From a halophilic archaeon SHRA6 (lineage in GTDB: Archaea; Halobacteriota; Halobacteria; Halobacteriales; Haloferacaceae), in the NCBI GenBank assembly GCA_005239175.1, contig SOPS01000004.1, positions 776,112 to 840,111 of the forward strand: 64,000 nucleotides of DNA, read 5' to 3'. The translations under genes were made by a program, and so were the position numbers. Every line of letters begins with the position of its first letter. The first letter of the stretch is position 1. The notes under the pieces are model-generated. The model had not been told where the DNA came from. It ran no database searches and saw only the letters and a list, made by a program, of their open reading frames with translations. Shown one piece after another: positions 32,708 through 41,732 of the stretch.

Positions 32708-33718
32708 ATGCACGAGATTCTCATCGCCGGAGAGACACTCATCGACTTTCTCCCGGGAGAGCGTGGCGAGCTGAAAGCCGTCGAAACCTTTCAGAAGCGT
32801 CCCGGCGGCGCGCCGGCAAACGTTGCCGTTGGGCTCTCGCGGCTCGAACGGACGCCGGCGTTTTGGACCCGCGTTGGCGAGGATCCGTTTGGCGATTTTC
32901 TTGTCGATACTCTCGCTGCGGAGGGGCTCTCGGAAGCGTACATCGACCGCGATCCGACAGCGAAGACAGGCCTCGCGTTCGTCAGTCTTGGGGAGGACGC
33001 TGAACGGGAGTTCAGCTTCCACAGACACGAAAGCGCTGATACGCGACTGTCACCGGAGGCGATCGACGATGCCCTCCTTGAGGGCCGCGAATGGGTTCAT
33101 CTCGGCGGCGTAACTCTCGCGGACGAACCGGCCCGATCGGCCACGTTCGAACTCGCCTCCCGTGCGTCCGAGCAGGGGTGTACTGTCTCGTTCGATCCGA
33201 ATGCGCGGGCGGAGCTGTGGAGCGACTTTGCCTTTGGGTCGTCGGTGGACCAGATTCTCGAATCGGTCGATGTGCTCAAAATCACGCCTGAAGACCTCGC
33301 GGCGATGGGCTACGACAGTAATGACGTGCGCAATGGCCCCGAGTCGGCCGCCCGATCGCTGCTGACGGCGCACCCCGCACTCCACACGGTCTGTCTCACG
33401 CTCGGGGCGGCCGGCGCGATCGCGGCGAGCACACCCGAAGCACCATGGAACGGGACGGAAGAGACGATTGTCAGTACACACCCCGGCTACGAGGTCAATC
33501 CGATCGATACAACCGGCGCGGGCGATGCGTTCACTGCTGGGATGATCGATACCCTGTCGAGGCAAACAACCCTCGAAACAGCCCTTGGGCGAGCGAACGC
33601 CGTTGCCGCGCTGACAACGACCGCCCAGGGTGCAATGACCGCGCTACCGACGCGGGCGGCCCTTGAGACGGCACTCGATCGCTTAGTGGCTGCATCCGAG
33701 TCGGACCCCGAGGAGTGA
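32708..33718 (+). CDS. PfkB-family carbohydrate kinase, probably fructokinase
   Basis: The 336-residue protein has the ribokinase signatures: RPGGAPANVAVGLSRL (about 31-46) and DTTGAGDAFTAGM near residue 265, with the catalytic Asp and anion hole. The GETLIDFLPG opening is fructokinase-like. The start at 32708 follows the TATA box correctly and gives the family N-terminus. It probably phosphorylates fructose or a similar sugar. The aldo/keto reductase gene follows after 41 bases. Confidence 0.88.
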   Translation: MHEILIAGETLIDFLPGERGELKAVETFQKRPGGAPANVAVGLSRLERTPAFWTRVGEDPFGDFLVDTLAAEGLSEAYIDRDPTAKTGLAFVSLGEDAEREFSFHRHESADTRLSPEAIDDALLEGREWVHLGGVTLADEPARSATFELASRASEQGCTVSFDPNARAELWSDFAFGSSVDQILESVDVLKITPEDLAAMGYDSNDVRNGPESAARSLLTAHPALHTVCLTLGAAGAIAASTPEAPWNGTEETIVSTHPGYEVNPIDTTGAGDAFTAGMIDTLSRQTTLETALGRANAVAALTTTAQGAMTALPTRAALETALDRLVAASESDPEE

Positions 33719-33759
33719 CCAGTAGGCAGCTATTTTCTCTCGGGCTGTGAGCCCCCAGT

Positions 33760-34560
33760 ATGACCGAGCTCACGCTGCCATCGATCGGCCTCGGAACCTC
33801 CGCGAACGACGATCCAGACGAGTGCACCGAAACCGTGAAAACCGCCCTCGAGATCGGCTACCGACACGTCGACACCGCCCAGATGTACGACAATGAGGCC
33901 TACGTCGGCGAGGGCATCGCTCGATCGAGCGTCGATCGCGAGGATGTGATCGTCGCCACGAAGGTCCACCCCGAAAACCTCGCGTACGAGGATGCAATCC
34001 ACACGGCCCACGAAAGCCTCGATCGGCTGGGACTCTCCTCGGTTGAGATGCTGTACGTCCACTGGCCGATCCGCGCGTACGATCCGGAGGAAACCCTCGA
34101 TGCGTTCGAGACGCTGTACAAGCAAGGGGTCATGGATTACCTCTGTGTGTCGAATTTCACCCCTGCGCTCTTAGACGAAGCTCGCGAACATCTCTCGGTG
34201 CCGATCGCCGCCCATCAAGTCGAGTGCCACCCCTTCCTTCGGCAAGAAGAACTGCGGCAATACGCAGCCAAACACGACCACTATCTCGTGGCGTACTCAC
34301 CGCTTGGACGGGGAGAGATTCTCGAAGAGCCCGAGTTGGTCGCGATCGCCGAGCGCCACGACACGACGACAGCCGCGGTCTGTTTGGCGTGGGCGTTTGC
34401 CCAAGAACGGGTTGTTCCAATTCCGAAGGCAACTGGATCGCACCTGCAGGCGAACCTCGACGCCCGTGAGCTAACGCTGACGTCCGAAGACTTCGATGCG
34501 ATCGAGGCAATCGACCGAGAGATTCGGGCGATCGAGCCGGACGACGCGCCCTGGTTGTGA
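33760..34560 (+). CDS. Aldo/keto reductase
   Basis: The 266-residue TIM-barrel has the full tetrad: Asp38 and Tyr43 in RHVDTAQMYDNE, Lys68 in VATKVHPEN and His101 in YVHWP. It ends with the NADPH-binding PIPKATGSHLQANLDA. It probably reduces aldehydes, ketoses or similar carbonyls with NADPH. Its stop lies 5 bases from the stop of the convergent histidine kinase gene. Confidence 0.9.
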   Translation: MTELTLPSIGLGTSANDDPDECTETVKTALEIGYRHVDTAQMYDNEAYVGEGIARSSVDREDVIVATKVHPENLAYEDAIHTAHESLDRLGLSSVEMLYVHWPIRAYDPEETLDAFETLYKQGVMDYLCVSNFTPALLDEAREHLSVPIAAHQVECHPFLRQEELRQYAAKHDHYLVAYSPLGRGEILEEPELVAIAERHDTTTAAVCLAWAFAQERVVPIPKATGSHLQANLDARELTLTSEDFDAIEAIDREIRAIEPDDAPWL

Positions 34561-34565
34561 GCCGA

Positions 34566-36611
34566 CTACGTAGACAGATCGGTCGGTGCGGGTTCGACGC
34601 CGGTGAATTCAAAACGGGCACCGCCGTCTGCTGCGTCGGTCACCCGGACCGACCAGCCGTGTGCGTTGGCGATCTCCGAGACGATCGCAAGTCCGAAGCC
34701 AGTGCCTGATTCGGTCGTCGTGTACCCAGTCTCAAACACGCAGTCACGCTTTTCCGATGGAATCCCCGGGCCGTTGTCGGCGACATAGAAACCGCCCTCT
34801 ATCGTCCCGATCGTCACGGCAAGTGTATCGCTGCTGTCCGCACCACGGAGAGACTCCGCAGGTTGAGCCGCAGTTTGACGCAGCTGTTCGTCGTCGGCCC
34901 CGTGTTCCACGCTGTTTCGGAATAGGTTTTCCAGCATGGTCTGCAGTCGAGCAGGATCGGCGTAGATCCGAACATCGCTCTCGACAATGAGACGTGACTC
35001 AGTTGTTTCGTTCCAACAGCTCTCTGCGATCGACGCGACGGAGACGGGCTCAGTCTCGTCAACAATCCGTCCCTCCCGTGCCAACGAGAGCGTGTCGTCA
35101 ATAATCTCGACCATCCGTTCATGGGCTGATTCGATTGCCTCGATCGAGGGGTGCTCGACGGTGTCAGCCACGATCTCCAGATGTCCCTTGGCGAGCGTTA
35201 GTGGGTTGCGGAGGTCGTGTGAAATGACGCTGGCGAACTCCTCGAGCCGCTCGTTCTGTCGTTCGAGTTCCTGACGACTGGCTTTGAGATGTTGTTCCCG
35301 TTCGACGCGATCCAAGGCGGTCGTCGTCGCCGTAGCCAGAATTTCGACGAGCCGTGTGTCTGTCCCATCGAACGCATGTGGCTCATCAGAGGAAACAATA
35401 AACAGCCCGTAGCCGTCGATCGGGTGGATAATCACGCTCCGCGCTGGTGTCGCTTCTGTCAGTCGGTCGGACGTCTCTGTGTCCTCGATGTACGCAGGTT
35501 CGTTCTTGGTGAATACCTCCCACGCGAGTGCAGCCCGCGAGCCGGGTGGCGAGCCTTTCGGGTATCGCGGCAGCGAATCGAATGCCTCTGGGAGGGTATC
35601 GACGTGGGCTGCAAGCGAGATCTCCTCACCCGATTCGTCGACAAAATGTATTCCCGTGAGCGGCGCACCGATAATCTCGTCTGCGGCGTCCGTCGCGATC
35701 TCTGCGACTCTGGTCTTTGTCGGTGCATACATCAATCGCTGGGAGCGTTGTTGGAGTGTCTCGAGCTTTTGTTGTTGGGTCTGGCTGTCAGTCACATTCT
35801 GGAAGATCCAGAGGTTTGCGGGACCCGTAGGAAGTTCGTAGGGAATAAACGTCCGCTGGATGACGTGACCGTCGGACAGTTCGATCGTGTCGCCCTCCAC
35901 TCGGGTTCGATTCGCACGGAGCGTTTCGATGTCGTCGCGGTAGGTTTCCGGAGACGCAACAACGTTGGCGGTTTCTGCGAATAGTTCACTGCTCGATCGA
36001 TCCACACAGTCGCTTGCCTCTACTGGGAGATCGAACAACGAACAGAACGCCTCGTTGACCACGACTATACGCTCGTCCATGTCCTCGACGAACACGCCTT
36101 CTGGCAGCGTTTCGAGGATCGTTCGCAACACCGCGTTTGTCTCCGCCAGTTCGCGTTCTCGAACTTCGAGTTGGTGTCTCGATCGGTGCTGATCGACGGC
36201 GTTTGTGATCCGGTTCGCCAAAATCGTGTACTGGTCGACCCCGCGGTCTTTCTGTAAATAGTCAGTAACGCCGGCAGAGATTGCCTCGCTTGCGACCTCC
36301 TCGTTTCCCTTTCCGGTGAACAGAATAAACGGCATTTCGCCGTGTTCCGCACGGATCGCATCGAGGAGTTCGATCCCGTTCATTTCGGGCATGTCGTAGT
36401 CGCTCACGATACAATCGGCCGCACCGGCCCGAGAGAGCGCATCGGCAGGCTGGCTGACCGGTTCGACCGACAGCCGATCGTCTGAGCGCTCGAGAAACGT
36501 GGCGGTCAGGTCCCCGAACTCAGGTTCGTCGTCCACGTGGAGAACTGAAATGCCACCCTCCATTGCCTTCGTATTTTTTGACAGGGGTGATATCTGTTTC
36601 GTTGACACCAT
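34566..36611 (-). CDS. Soluble hybrid histidine kinase: receiver-PAS-GAF-HisKA-HATPase
   Basis: No membrane segment is present. From the start at 36611 (681 residues) the domains are: receiver (about 20-140) with VDDEPE and phospho-Asp in VSDYDMPEMNG; PAS (about 175-290) preceded by a helix with RERELAETNAVL; GAF (about 305-455); HisKA with VISHDLRNPL; and HATPase with ENLFRNSVEHGA, DNGPGIP and GTGFGLAIVSEI. The N-terminal receiver implies it takes signals from another kinase. An alternative start at 36563 begins closer to the receiver. The frame extends up to 36719 but into the divergent gene's start. Confidence 0.88.
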   Translation of the reverse strand: MVSTKQISPLSKNTKAMEGGISVLHVDDEPEFGDLTATFLERSDDRLSVEPVSQPADALSRAGAADCIVSDYDMPEMNGIELLDAIRAEHGEMPFILFTGKGNEEVASEAISAGVTDYLQKDRGVDQYTILANRITNAVDQHRSRHQLEVRERELAETNAVLRTILETLPEGVFVEDMDERIVVVNEAFCSLFDLPVEASDCVDRSSSELFAETANVVASPETYRDDIETLRANRTRVEGDTIELSDGHVIQRTFIPYELPTGPANLWIFQNVTDSQTQQQKLETLQQRSQRLMYAPTKTRVAEIATDAADEIIGAPLTGIHFVDESGEEISLAAHVDTLPEAFDSLPRYPKGSPPGSRAALAWEVFTKNEPAYIEDTETSDRLTEATPARSVIIHPIDGYGLFIVSSDEPHAFDGTDTRLVEILATATTTALDRVEREQHLKASRQELERQNERLEEFASVISHDLRNPLTLAKGHLEIVADTVEHPSIEAIESAHERMVEIIDDTLSLAREGRIVDETEPVSVASIAESCWNETTESRLIVESDVRIYADPARLQTMLENLFRNSVEHGADDEQLRQTAAQPAESLRGADSSDTLAVTIGTIEGGFYVADNGPGIPSEKRDCVFETGYTTTESGTGFGLAIVSEIANAHGWSVRVTDAADGGARFEFTGVEPAPTDLST

Positions 36612-36719
36612 GACGTGTCTTTCGAGACCATCTGTTGAAAATCTCCAGCGGCACAGACATTTACTCAAAAGGTAGTAATCTTCCCTTGGGTTCAAGTACG
36701 ATCCCACGAAGAACTCCAT

Positions 36720-37691
36720 ATGGCAACACTGGTCGTGAGTGACGATCCAATGGTTCGGCCGGCGACGGTCGCCGAAGCGCTTGACCCGTCGGTGACGATT
36801 GAGACTGTGGCGATCGATAGCCCAGATGACATTATCGACGCCGTCCTCACCACCGATGCCGTTGGACTCGTTGTTGACGTGTCGTCTCCCGTGCCGGCGT
36901 CGGTCTTCGAACGCTGCGGCTCACTTGAGATCGTCGCACGCGCTGGCGTGGGCGTTGAGAACATTGCCGTCAAGGCAGCCGCCGAACACGGCGTGACGGT
37001 TGCCAACGTCCCGGACTACTGCATGGAGGAAGTCTCAACACACGCCGTCTCGATGTTGTTGGCGAGTCTTCGTCGGCTCAAACCGTACGATCGCTCCGTC
37101 GCTGACGGTGAGTGGGACTGGACTCTTGGGGTGCCGATCCCGCGGCTGGCAGACGAGACGATCGGCTTTCTCTCGTTTGGTGGCCTGGCGAAGCGGACCG
37201 CCGAGAAGCTCTCAGGGTTCGACTGTGAGCTCGTAGCTGCAGATCCCTACGTCGAAAGCGAGGAGATGGCGGCATATGGCGTCCGGAAAGTCTCGACAGA
37301 GGAGCTTCCGACCGTCGCCGATCATCTCTCCATTCACGCGCCGCTGACGCCGGCCACTCGTGGGATGGTCGATCGCGAGACATTCGAACAGATGAGCAAC
37401 ACTGGCGTCGTTGTGAACGTGGGTCGCGGTGGAATCATCGACGAGGCGGCGCTGGTCGAAGCGCTCGACGCCGGTGAGATTGCCGGCGCGGCGATCGACG
37501 TGCTCGAATCAGAGCCGCCGGAGACACCGACGCTCGCCGAGCGCGACGACGTGCTCGTGACGCCGCACGCCGCCTTCTACTCGGAGGCATCTGTAACCGA
37601 GCTCAACGAGCACGTCGGTCGAGATATTGCTGCGGTCCTCGCCGGTGAGCGGCCGGACGGCTACATTGATCCAGACGCCGAGTGGCTCTAA
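36720..37691 (+). CDS. D-isomer-specific 2-hydroxyacid dehydrogenase family protein
   Basis: The 323-residue protein has the two-domain layout of phosphoglycerate dehydrogenase/CtBP proteins. Conserved parts include RAGVGVENI, NVPDYCMEEVSTHAV, the NVGRGGIIDE block with the substrate Arg nearby, the catalytic Glu region and HAAFYSEAS with the catalytic His. The dinucleotide loop is changed: GxGxxG reads SFGGLA, losing the first and last Gly. The substrate is unknown. The start (36720) is divergent from the histidine kinase with some 108 bases between. Confidence 0.85.
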   Translation: MATLVVSDDPMVRPATVAEALDPSVTIETVAIDSPDDIIDAVLTTDAVGLVVDVSSPVPASVFERCGSLEIVARAGVGVENIAVKAAAEHGVTVANVPDYCMEEVSTHAVSMLLASLRRLKPYDRSVADGEWDWTLGVPIPRLADETIGFLSFGGLAKRTAEKLSGFDCELVAADPYVESEEMAAYGVRKVSTEELPTVADHLSIHAPLTPATRGMVDRETFEQMSNTGVVVNVGRGGIIDEAALVEALDAGEIAGAAIDVLESEPPETPTLAERDDVLVTPHAAFYSEASVTELNEHVGRDIAAVLAGERPDGYIDPDAEWL

Positions 37692-37751
37692 GCGCCAAGT
37701 GACGCGGGCAGTTGGACAACGCTTACGCCCCCGGGCCTGAATCTATCGAGT

Positions 37752-38585
37752 ATGTCCACAAGCGATTGGGGGGACTGGCTGCCGCAGGCGGTCGAAGCGG
37801 CGTCTCCCAAAACGGTGTCGTGTTGGTATCTCGGCTGCAACGGCTTTGCGATCAAAGGATCAGATGGGACGACTCTTTGGATCGACCCGTACGTCGGGCT
37901 GGGCGATCCACCACGGACGATTCGGATGATTCCCGTCCCTTTCGACCCCGCAGACGTCTCGACCGCAGACGCAGTGCTTGCGACCCACGAACACACAGAC
38001 CACACCCACGGGCCCTCACAGGGTCCTATTCTCGAATCGACGGGTGCAGCATTTTACGCGCCTGACGATAGCCTCAGCGTGGCGTTCGACGAGGAGGAAT
38101 GGCTCGACACCTACGACGTCGATCGATCGCAGTTCCACGAAGTCACAGAAGGCGACACGATCGACATTGGCGAGTTCGAGATTGACGTCGTTGAGACACA
38201 CGACTCTGATTCGACACATCCTGTCGGGTACGTGATTCGCCACGAGGCCGGGACGATCTTCCACGGGGGCGATACGAAGCCCGGAGATTCCTTCCGAGAC
38301 CTCGGGGCACGCTACGACATCGACGTCGGGATCTTGGCGTTCGGTGCGATCGGCCGAATCCCCGATAAGGAGACCCGCGAGCCGGTACGAACGAAGTGGT
38401 ATAGCACGGAAAACGAGATCATTGAAGCCGCAAGCGACCTCCAGCTGGATCGGCTCGTGCCGACCCACTGGGATATGTGGAAAGGGATGACCGCGGATCC
38501 GACGGTGTTGCACAATCACGCACAAAGCTACGACCACCCGTCGGTGCTCGATATCGTCGAGATCGGCGATCGGGTTGAGCTCTGA
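37752..38585 (+). CDS. UlaG-like metallo-beta-lactamase-fold hydrolase
   Basis: The 277-residue protein has the metal site THEHTDHTHG (HxHxDH), further ligands in FHGGDTKPGD and PTHWDMW, and a D(P)Y segment near the start typical of the L-ascorbate-6-phosphate lactonase group. Its natural substrate is probably not ascorbate phosphate in haloarchaea. It lies 60 bases after the dehydrogenase gene and may be cotranscribed. Confidence 0.85.
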   Translation: MSTSDWGDWLPQAVEAASPKTVSCWYLGCNGFAIKGSDGTTLWIDPYVGLGDPPRTIRMIPVPFDPADVSTADAVLATHEHTDHTHGPSQGPILESTGAAFYAPDDSLSVAFDEEEWLDTYDVDRSQFHEVTEGDTIDIGEFEIDVVETHDSDSTHPVGYVIRHEAGTIFHGGDTKPGDSFRDLGARYDIDVGILAFGAIGRIPDKETREPVRTKWYSTENEIIEAASDLQLDRLVPTHWDMWKGMTADPTVLHNHAQSYDHPSVLDIVEIGDRVEL

Positions 38586-38710
38586 GGCGCAACAGAAACA
38601 GCTGGTTCGTTCGGTCTGATCGTCGGATTTGGCGGGTTATCAGGGTCTGGAGCTATCAACTTCGACAACCGGCCCGAGCCATTTAAGTCACTACTGGGAA
38701 ATGCACATCC

Positions 38711-40720
38711 ATGAGCCAGGGATCAGACATCGAGGAGTCACTGACAGTCTCGAACGACGGCGTCACCGTTGAAAAAACGGTGAGCGAGACAGAATTTCCG
38801 GTCCCAGCGATCGTATTTACCCTCCAGTCGAACGCGTCAACAAGCGTTCACGTTCGCCTGACGGACCGAATTCCCGAATCGTTCCCGATGGAGCGCATTG
38901 GGTTCCACCCGGAGTTCGAAAGCGATCGCTGGACTGCATACAAAGACCACCGTGTTGAGTTCGAACGAGATCTCGATCCCGGCGAATCGGTCAAGACGGT
39001 GTACGGCATTCGAACCGACGACAGCGACGGCCTCGCAGCATTCTTAACCGAACCCGAAATCAAGGAGGTCGCCGCTCGCGAATCACAGGAGGCCGCGGAC
39101 ATCGAAGGTGTCCTCGGACCCGACAATAGCCAACTGATCCGTGACGTGCTTTCGGGAGAACGCTCCTCGCTGCCCGGTATCGACGAGGATGCGGACGATC
39201 CACTTGCGGAATCTGCGGCCGATGATCCGATTGCTGCAGAGGAAGATCCACTCTCAGAGAGCGATGAGCCGCTTGGAGTCGACGACGAGCCGATCGAGGC
39301 TGACATGGCCGAACCGGCTGCAGAAACCGGCGACGAAGCGCAATCCGACGAGGATGACATCGGTGCGCTGTTGGACGACGCCGATAGCGAAGAGCCGCTA
39401 ACCGCACCCGAAGACGACAGCGAGCCCGGAGCCGAAGCCCATGAGGATGACGCGATCGTCGGCGAATCTGAGCCCATGATAGGCGATGACGAATCCGAGA
39501 CCATGGTGGGTGATGATGAGTCTGAGACGACAGTAGGTGACGACGAATCCGACACGGCAGAAGAGCCGACTGACGAACACGCCGAAACGGAAGAAGAACC
39601 GAAACAAGAGCAGGTTCCGGATGCTGACGATGCCGACGGACAGGATGATGACGTCGCTGAAGTCAGTGCTGATGAAGTGGCGGGCGACATTGATGAACCG
39701 GACGAAGGCACTGATGAATCTGCTGAAAAGGCAGATGAACCACCCATACAACCCGCAGCTGGCATCGGTGCGAATACTGATTCGACAGCCGAGGACGGCT
39801 CCTCGCTGGTCGCAGTCCAGGGGGGTATCGCCGCGGTACTTGCCGCAGAGATCAGAAATGGCAACGTCTCAGAAGAGGACATGGCCCTCCTGAAAAAAGA
39901 ACTCGGGACTGATGTTCCTCGAAGCGTCGAGGTCCGTCTCAGTCGGCTCCAATCGCAGGTTGAGACGTTTGCGGCCTACAGCGAGGCGCTCGAATCGTTC
40001 ATCGACGAAAACGGAACGGCCGACGAGTTACTGACACGGGTCGACAACGGCCTCGATGAACTCGAAGAGACTGTAGACGATCTCACGATGGATATTGCCG
40101 ATGCCGCGGACGAGCGAGAATCGCTGTCGGCGGACATCACGTCGGTAAAGACGACCGCCGAGTCTGCTGCCGATCGAGTCGACACTCTCGAAGCCGATCT
40201 CGACGACGCCACAGCACAGATCGACGGCCTCGACGATGATCTCGGATCGCTGATCGACGACGTTGACGCCCTCTATGAATCCATTGAAACGCTGGGTGAA
40301 GAGCTGGAAGAGGCAATTGAGGACGTAGAAGCCGAAGTGTCTGAAACAGCAACGACCGCCGGCGAGGCCGCAGCCACGGCCGATCGGGTCGAACGAACCG
40401 TCGAATCCACGACCGAAGACGTCGATGATCTGCAAGCGGCGATCGATAACGTGGAATCGAACATCGACACCCTACAGACCGAGCTCTCGGAGGCCACAGC
40501 GTCACTCCAATCGGAGCTCGCAGAAGCCATGGAAGCGCTCGATCAGATCGACGAGAAGGCCGATCGGTCGACGGTTCGATCGCTGCAGCGACGCATCGAC
40601 AGCCTCGAAGAGGATGTCGAGACTGTCGAGGCCTTCCGCGAACGGCTCAGCGGCGTCTTCATGGGTAACGGGCCGTCGATGGACGAAAGCGAAGACAGCG
40701 AGTCCGATACCGAACAGTAA
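38711..40720 (+). CDS. Acidic linker and coiled-coil protein
   Basis: The 669-residue protein has a beta-rich N-terminal domain (about 1-110), a very acidic linker (about 140-350) containing three imperfect GDDESETM/T repeats near residues 257-285, and a long coiled coil (about 385-640) with many Asp, Glu and Thr. No ATPase motif is present. It might be a cytoskeletal or chromosome-associated organiser, but that is a guess. A TATA-like TTTAAG lies near 38681. It shares its layout with the protein at 1-1991. Confidence 0.85.
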   Translation: MSQGSDIEESLTVSNDGVTVEKTVSETEFPVPAIVFTLQSNASTSVHVRLTDRIPESFPMERIGFHPEFESDRWTAYKDHRVEFERDLDPGESVKTVYGIRTDDSDGLAAFLTEPEIKEVAARESQEAADIEGVLGPDNSQLIRDVLSGERSSLPGIDEDADDPLAESAADDPIAAEEDPLSESDEPLGVDDEPIEADMAEPAAETGDEAQSDEDDIGALLDDADSEEPLTAPEDDSEPGAEAHEDDAIVGESEPMIGDDESETMVGDDESETTVGDDESDTAEEPTDEHAETEEEPKQEQVPDADDADGQDDDVAEVSADEVAGDIDEPDEGTDESAEKADEPPIQPAAGIGANTDSTAEDGSSLVAVQGGIAAVLAAEIRNGNVSEEDMALLKKELGTDVPRSVEVRLSRLQSQVETFAAYSEALESFIDENGTADELLTRVDNGLDELEETVDDLTMDIADAADERESLSADITSVKTTAESAADRVDTLEADLDDATAQIDGLDDDLGSLIDDVDALYESIETLGEELEEAIEDVEAEVSETATTAGEAAATADRVERTVESTTEDVDDLQAAIDNVESNIDTLQTELSEATASLQSELAEAMEALDQIDEKADRSTVRSLQRRIDSLEEDVETVEAFRERLSGVFMGNGPSMDESEDSESDTEQ

Positions 40721-40767
40721 CGACACGAAACGGAATCGGTTTACTCGTGTGGGGTCTCGTTCGGGTA

Positions 40768-41673
40768 ATGAGACAAACGGTTGCGATCGCGGTGCCCAGA
40801 AAGGGCCGGCCTCTCGAGGCGGTGCTCGAACGGATCGCGATCGTCACAGGCCACGAGTCACTTGCGGATGAGATTATTTCGACACTACAGTACGAGAAGG
40901 CGCTGACAAAAAGTTACCAGTCCGCCGATCGAGGGCCGTACGAGCGTCTTGCAGCCTACAGCGACCCCACAGATCCGAGCGCCCCAGAGTACACGCTGTT
41001 GCGCGACGATCGGGACGGCTATCCTCGTCGGATCGTCTTCGACAGCGTCACGCTCACAGTCAAAGGGATCGACGTGCGGCTGATTGGTCGAGAAGAACCG
41101 TTCCGCGCGCTCAGAACCCACGAGTTTGCACTCGGATTCGACAGCGCAGACCTCGTCTTAGAAGAGGTCGTGACGCTTCGCGAGGAGGGAGTTTCGACGC
41201 TTGCAGACGTCAATGCACGGATCAATCCACGTGACACCGACGTTCGGGTCGTCACCGGCCTCGGCGATACGGTGTATCACACATTGATGGCGACGCCAGA
41301 ACTACTGGGCCCCGGTGAGACGCTCGATCGATCGTTCGTCGCCGACTACGAAGGGCCGCTTTGTATCTCGCCGCGGTACGAACGGCTCGTCTCGGCGATC
41401 CTCGGGACTCGTGCAACTGACGGGACATCCTTCGTCTACCCCACTGACGAGGCCGAAGAGGAGCGCGCGATCGCCGAAACTGGGCTCGGGGTGTATCTGA
41501 CGATGACGGGAGCAACTGCCCGCGAACACGGACTTATTCTCGGCGAAACGCTGTTTCCCAGTGAGACCGTGCTGATGGAAAACGCGGCTGAGACAGACGC
41601 GAGCACCGAGACAGTTCGGCAGGCACTCATCGAACCGCCGCTGGACACAGAGCTACGCATCGAGCACGTGTAG
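40768..41673 (+). CDS. HisG-like (ATP phosphoribosyltransferase-like) protein of unknown role
   Basis: The 301-residue protein opens MRQTVAIAVPRKGRPLEAVLERIA, which resembles the HisG start, and near the C-terminal third has GLGVYLTMTGATAREHGLILGE, like the HisG phosphoribosyl-binding loop. The middle is unlike HisG: it contains SYQSADRGPYERLAAYSDP and a long acidic stretch. It lacks a clear regulatory domain. Function is unknown; it may have kept the periplasmic-binding-protein fold with a new ligand. The start at 40768 is preferred over the GTG at 40747. Confidence 0.65.
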   Translation: MRQTVAIAVPRKGRPLEAVLERIAIVTGHESLADEIISTLQYEKALTKSYQSADRGPYERLAAYSDPTDPSAPEYTLLRDDRDGYPRRIVFDSVTLTVKGIDVRLIGREEPFRALRTHEFALGFDSADLVLEEVVTLREEGVSTLADVNARINPRDTDVRVVTGLGDTVYHTLMATPELLGPGETLDRSFVADYEGPLCISPRYERLVSAILGTRATDGTSFVYPTDEAEEERAIAETGLGVYLTMTGATAREHGLILGETLFPSETVLMENAAETDASTETVRQALIEPPLDTELRIEHV

Positions 41674-41677
41674 GTAA

Positions 41678-41693
41678 TTTTGGTTAGCCTAAA
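41678..41693. promoter_or_regulatory. DtxR-type iron box 1 (imperfect)
   Basis: TTTTGGTTAGCCTAAA resembles the DtxR/IdeR consensus with core GGTTAGCCTAA. It lies 37 bases upstream of box 2 and overlaps the predicted BRE/TATA region of the gene at 41733. Confidence 0.6.
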
Positions 41694-41714
41694 GTCCGAA
41701 ACGCCTTTGTAGAA

Positions 41715-41728
41715 TTAGGTTAGCCTAA
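41715..41728. promoter_or_regulatory. DtxR-type iron box 2
   Basis: TTAGGTTAGCCTAA has perfect 5-bp arms TTAGG/CCTAA around TTAG, the classic DtxR/SirR/Idr pattern. It ends 4 bases before the ATG at 41733, so a bound repressor would block transcription start. Confidence 0.72.
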
Positions 41729-41732
41729 ATGT

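Noticed and set aside
38848..39882. Open frame of 344 codons, Ser-rich, on the minus strand
   Set aside because: It is the antisense of the acidic linker, where GA-rich codons read as Ser codons; no start signal.
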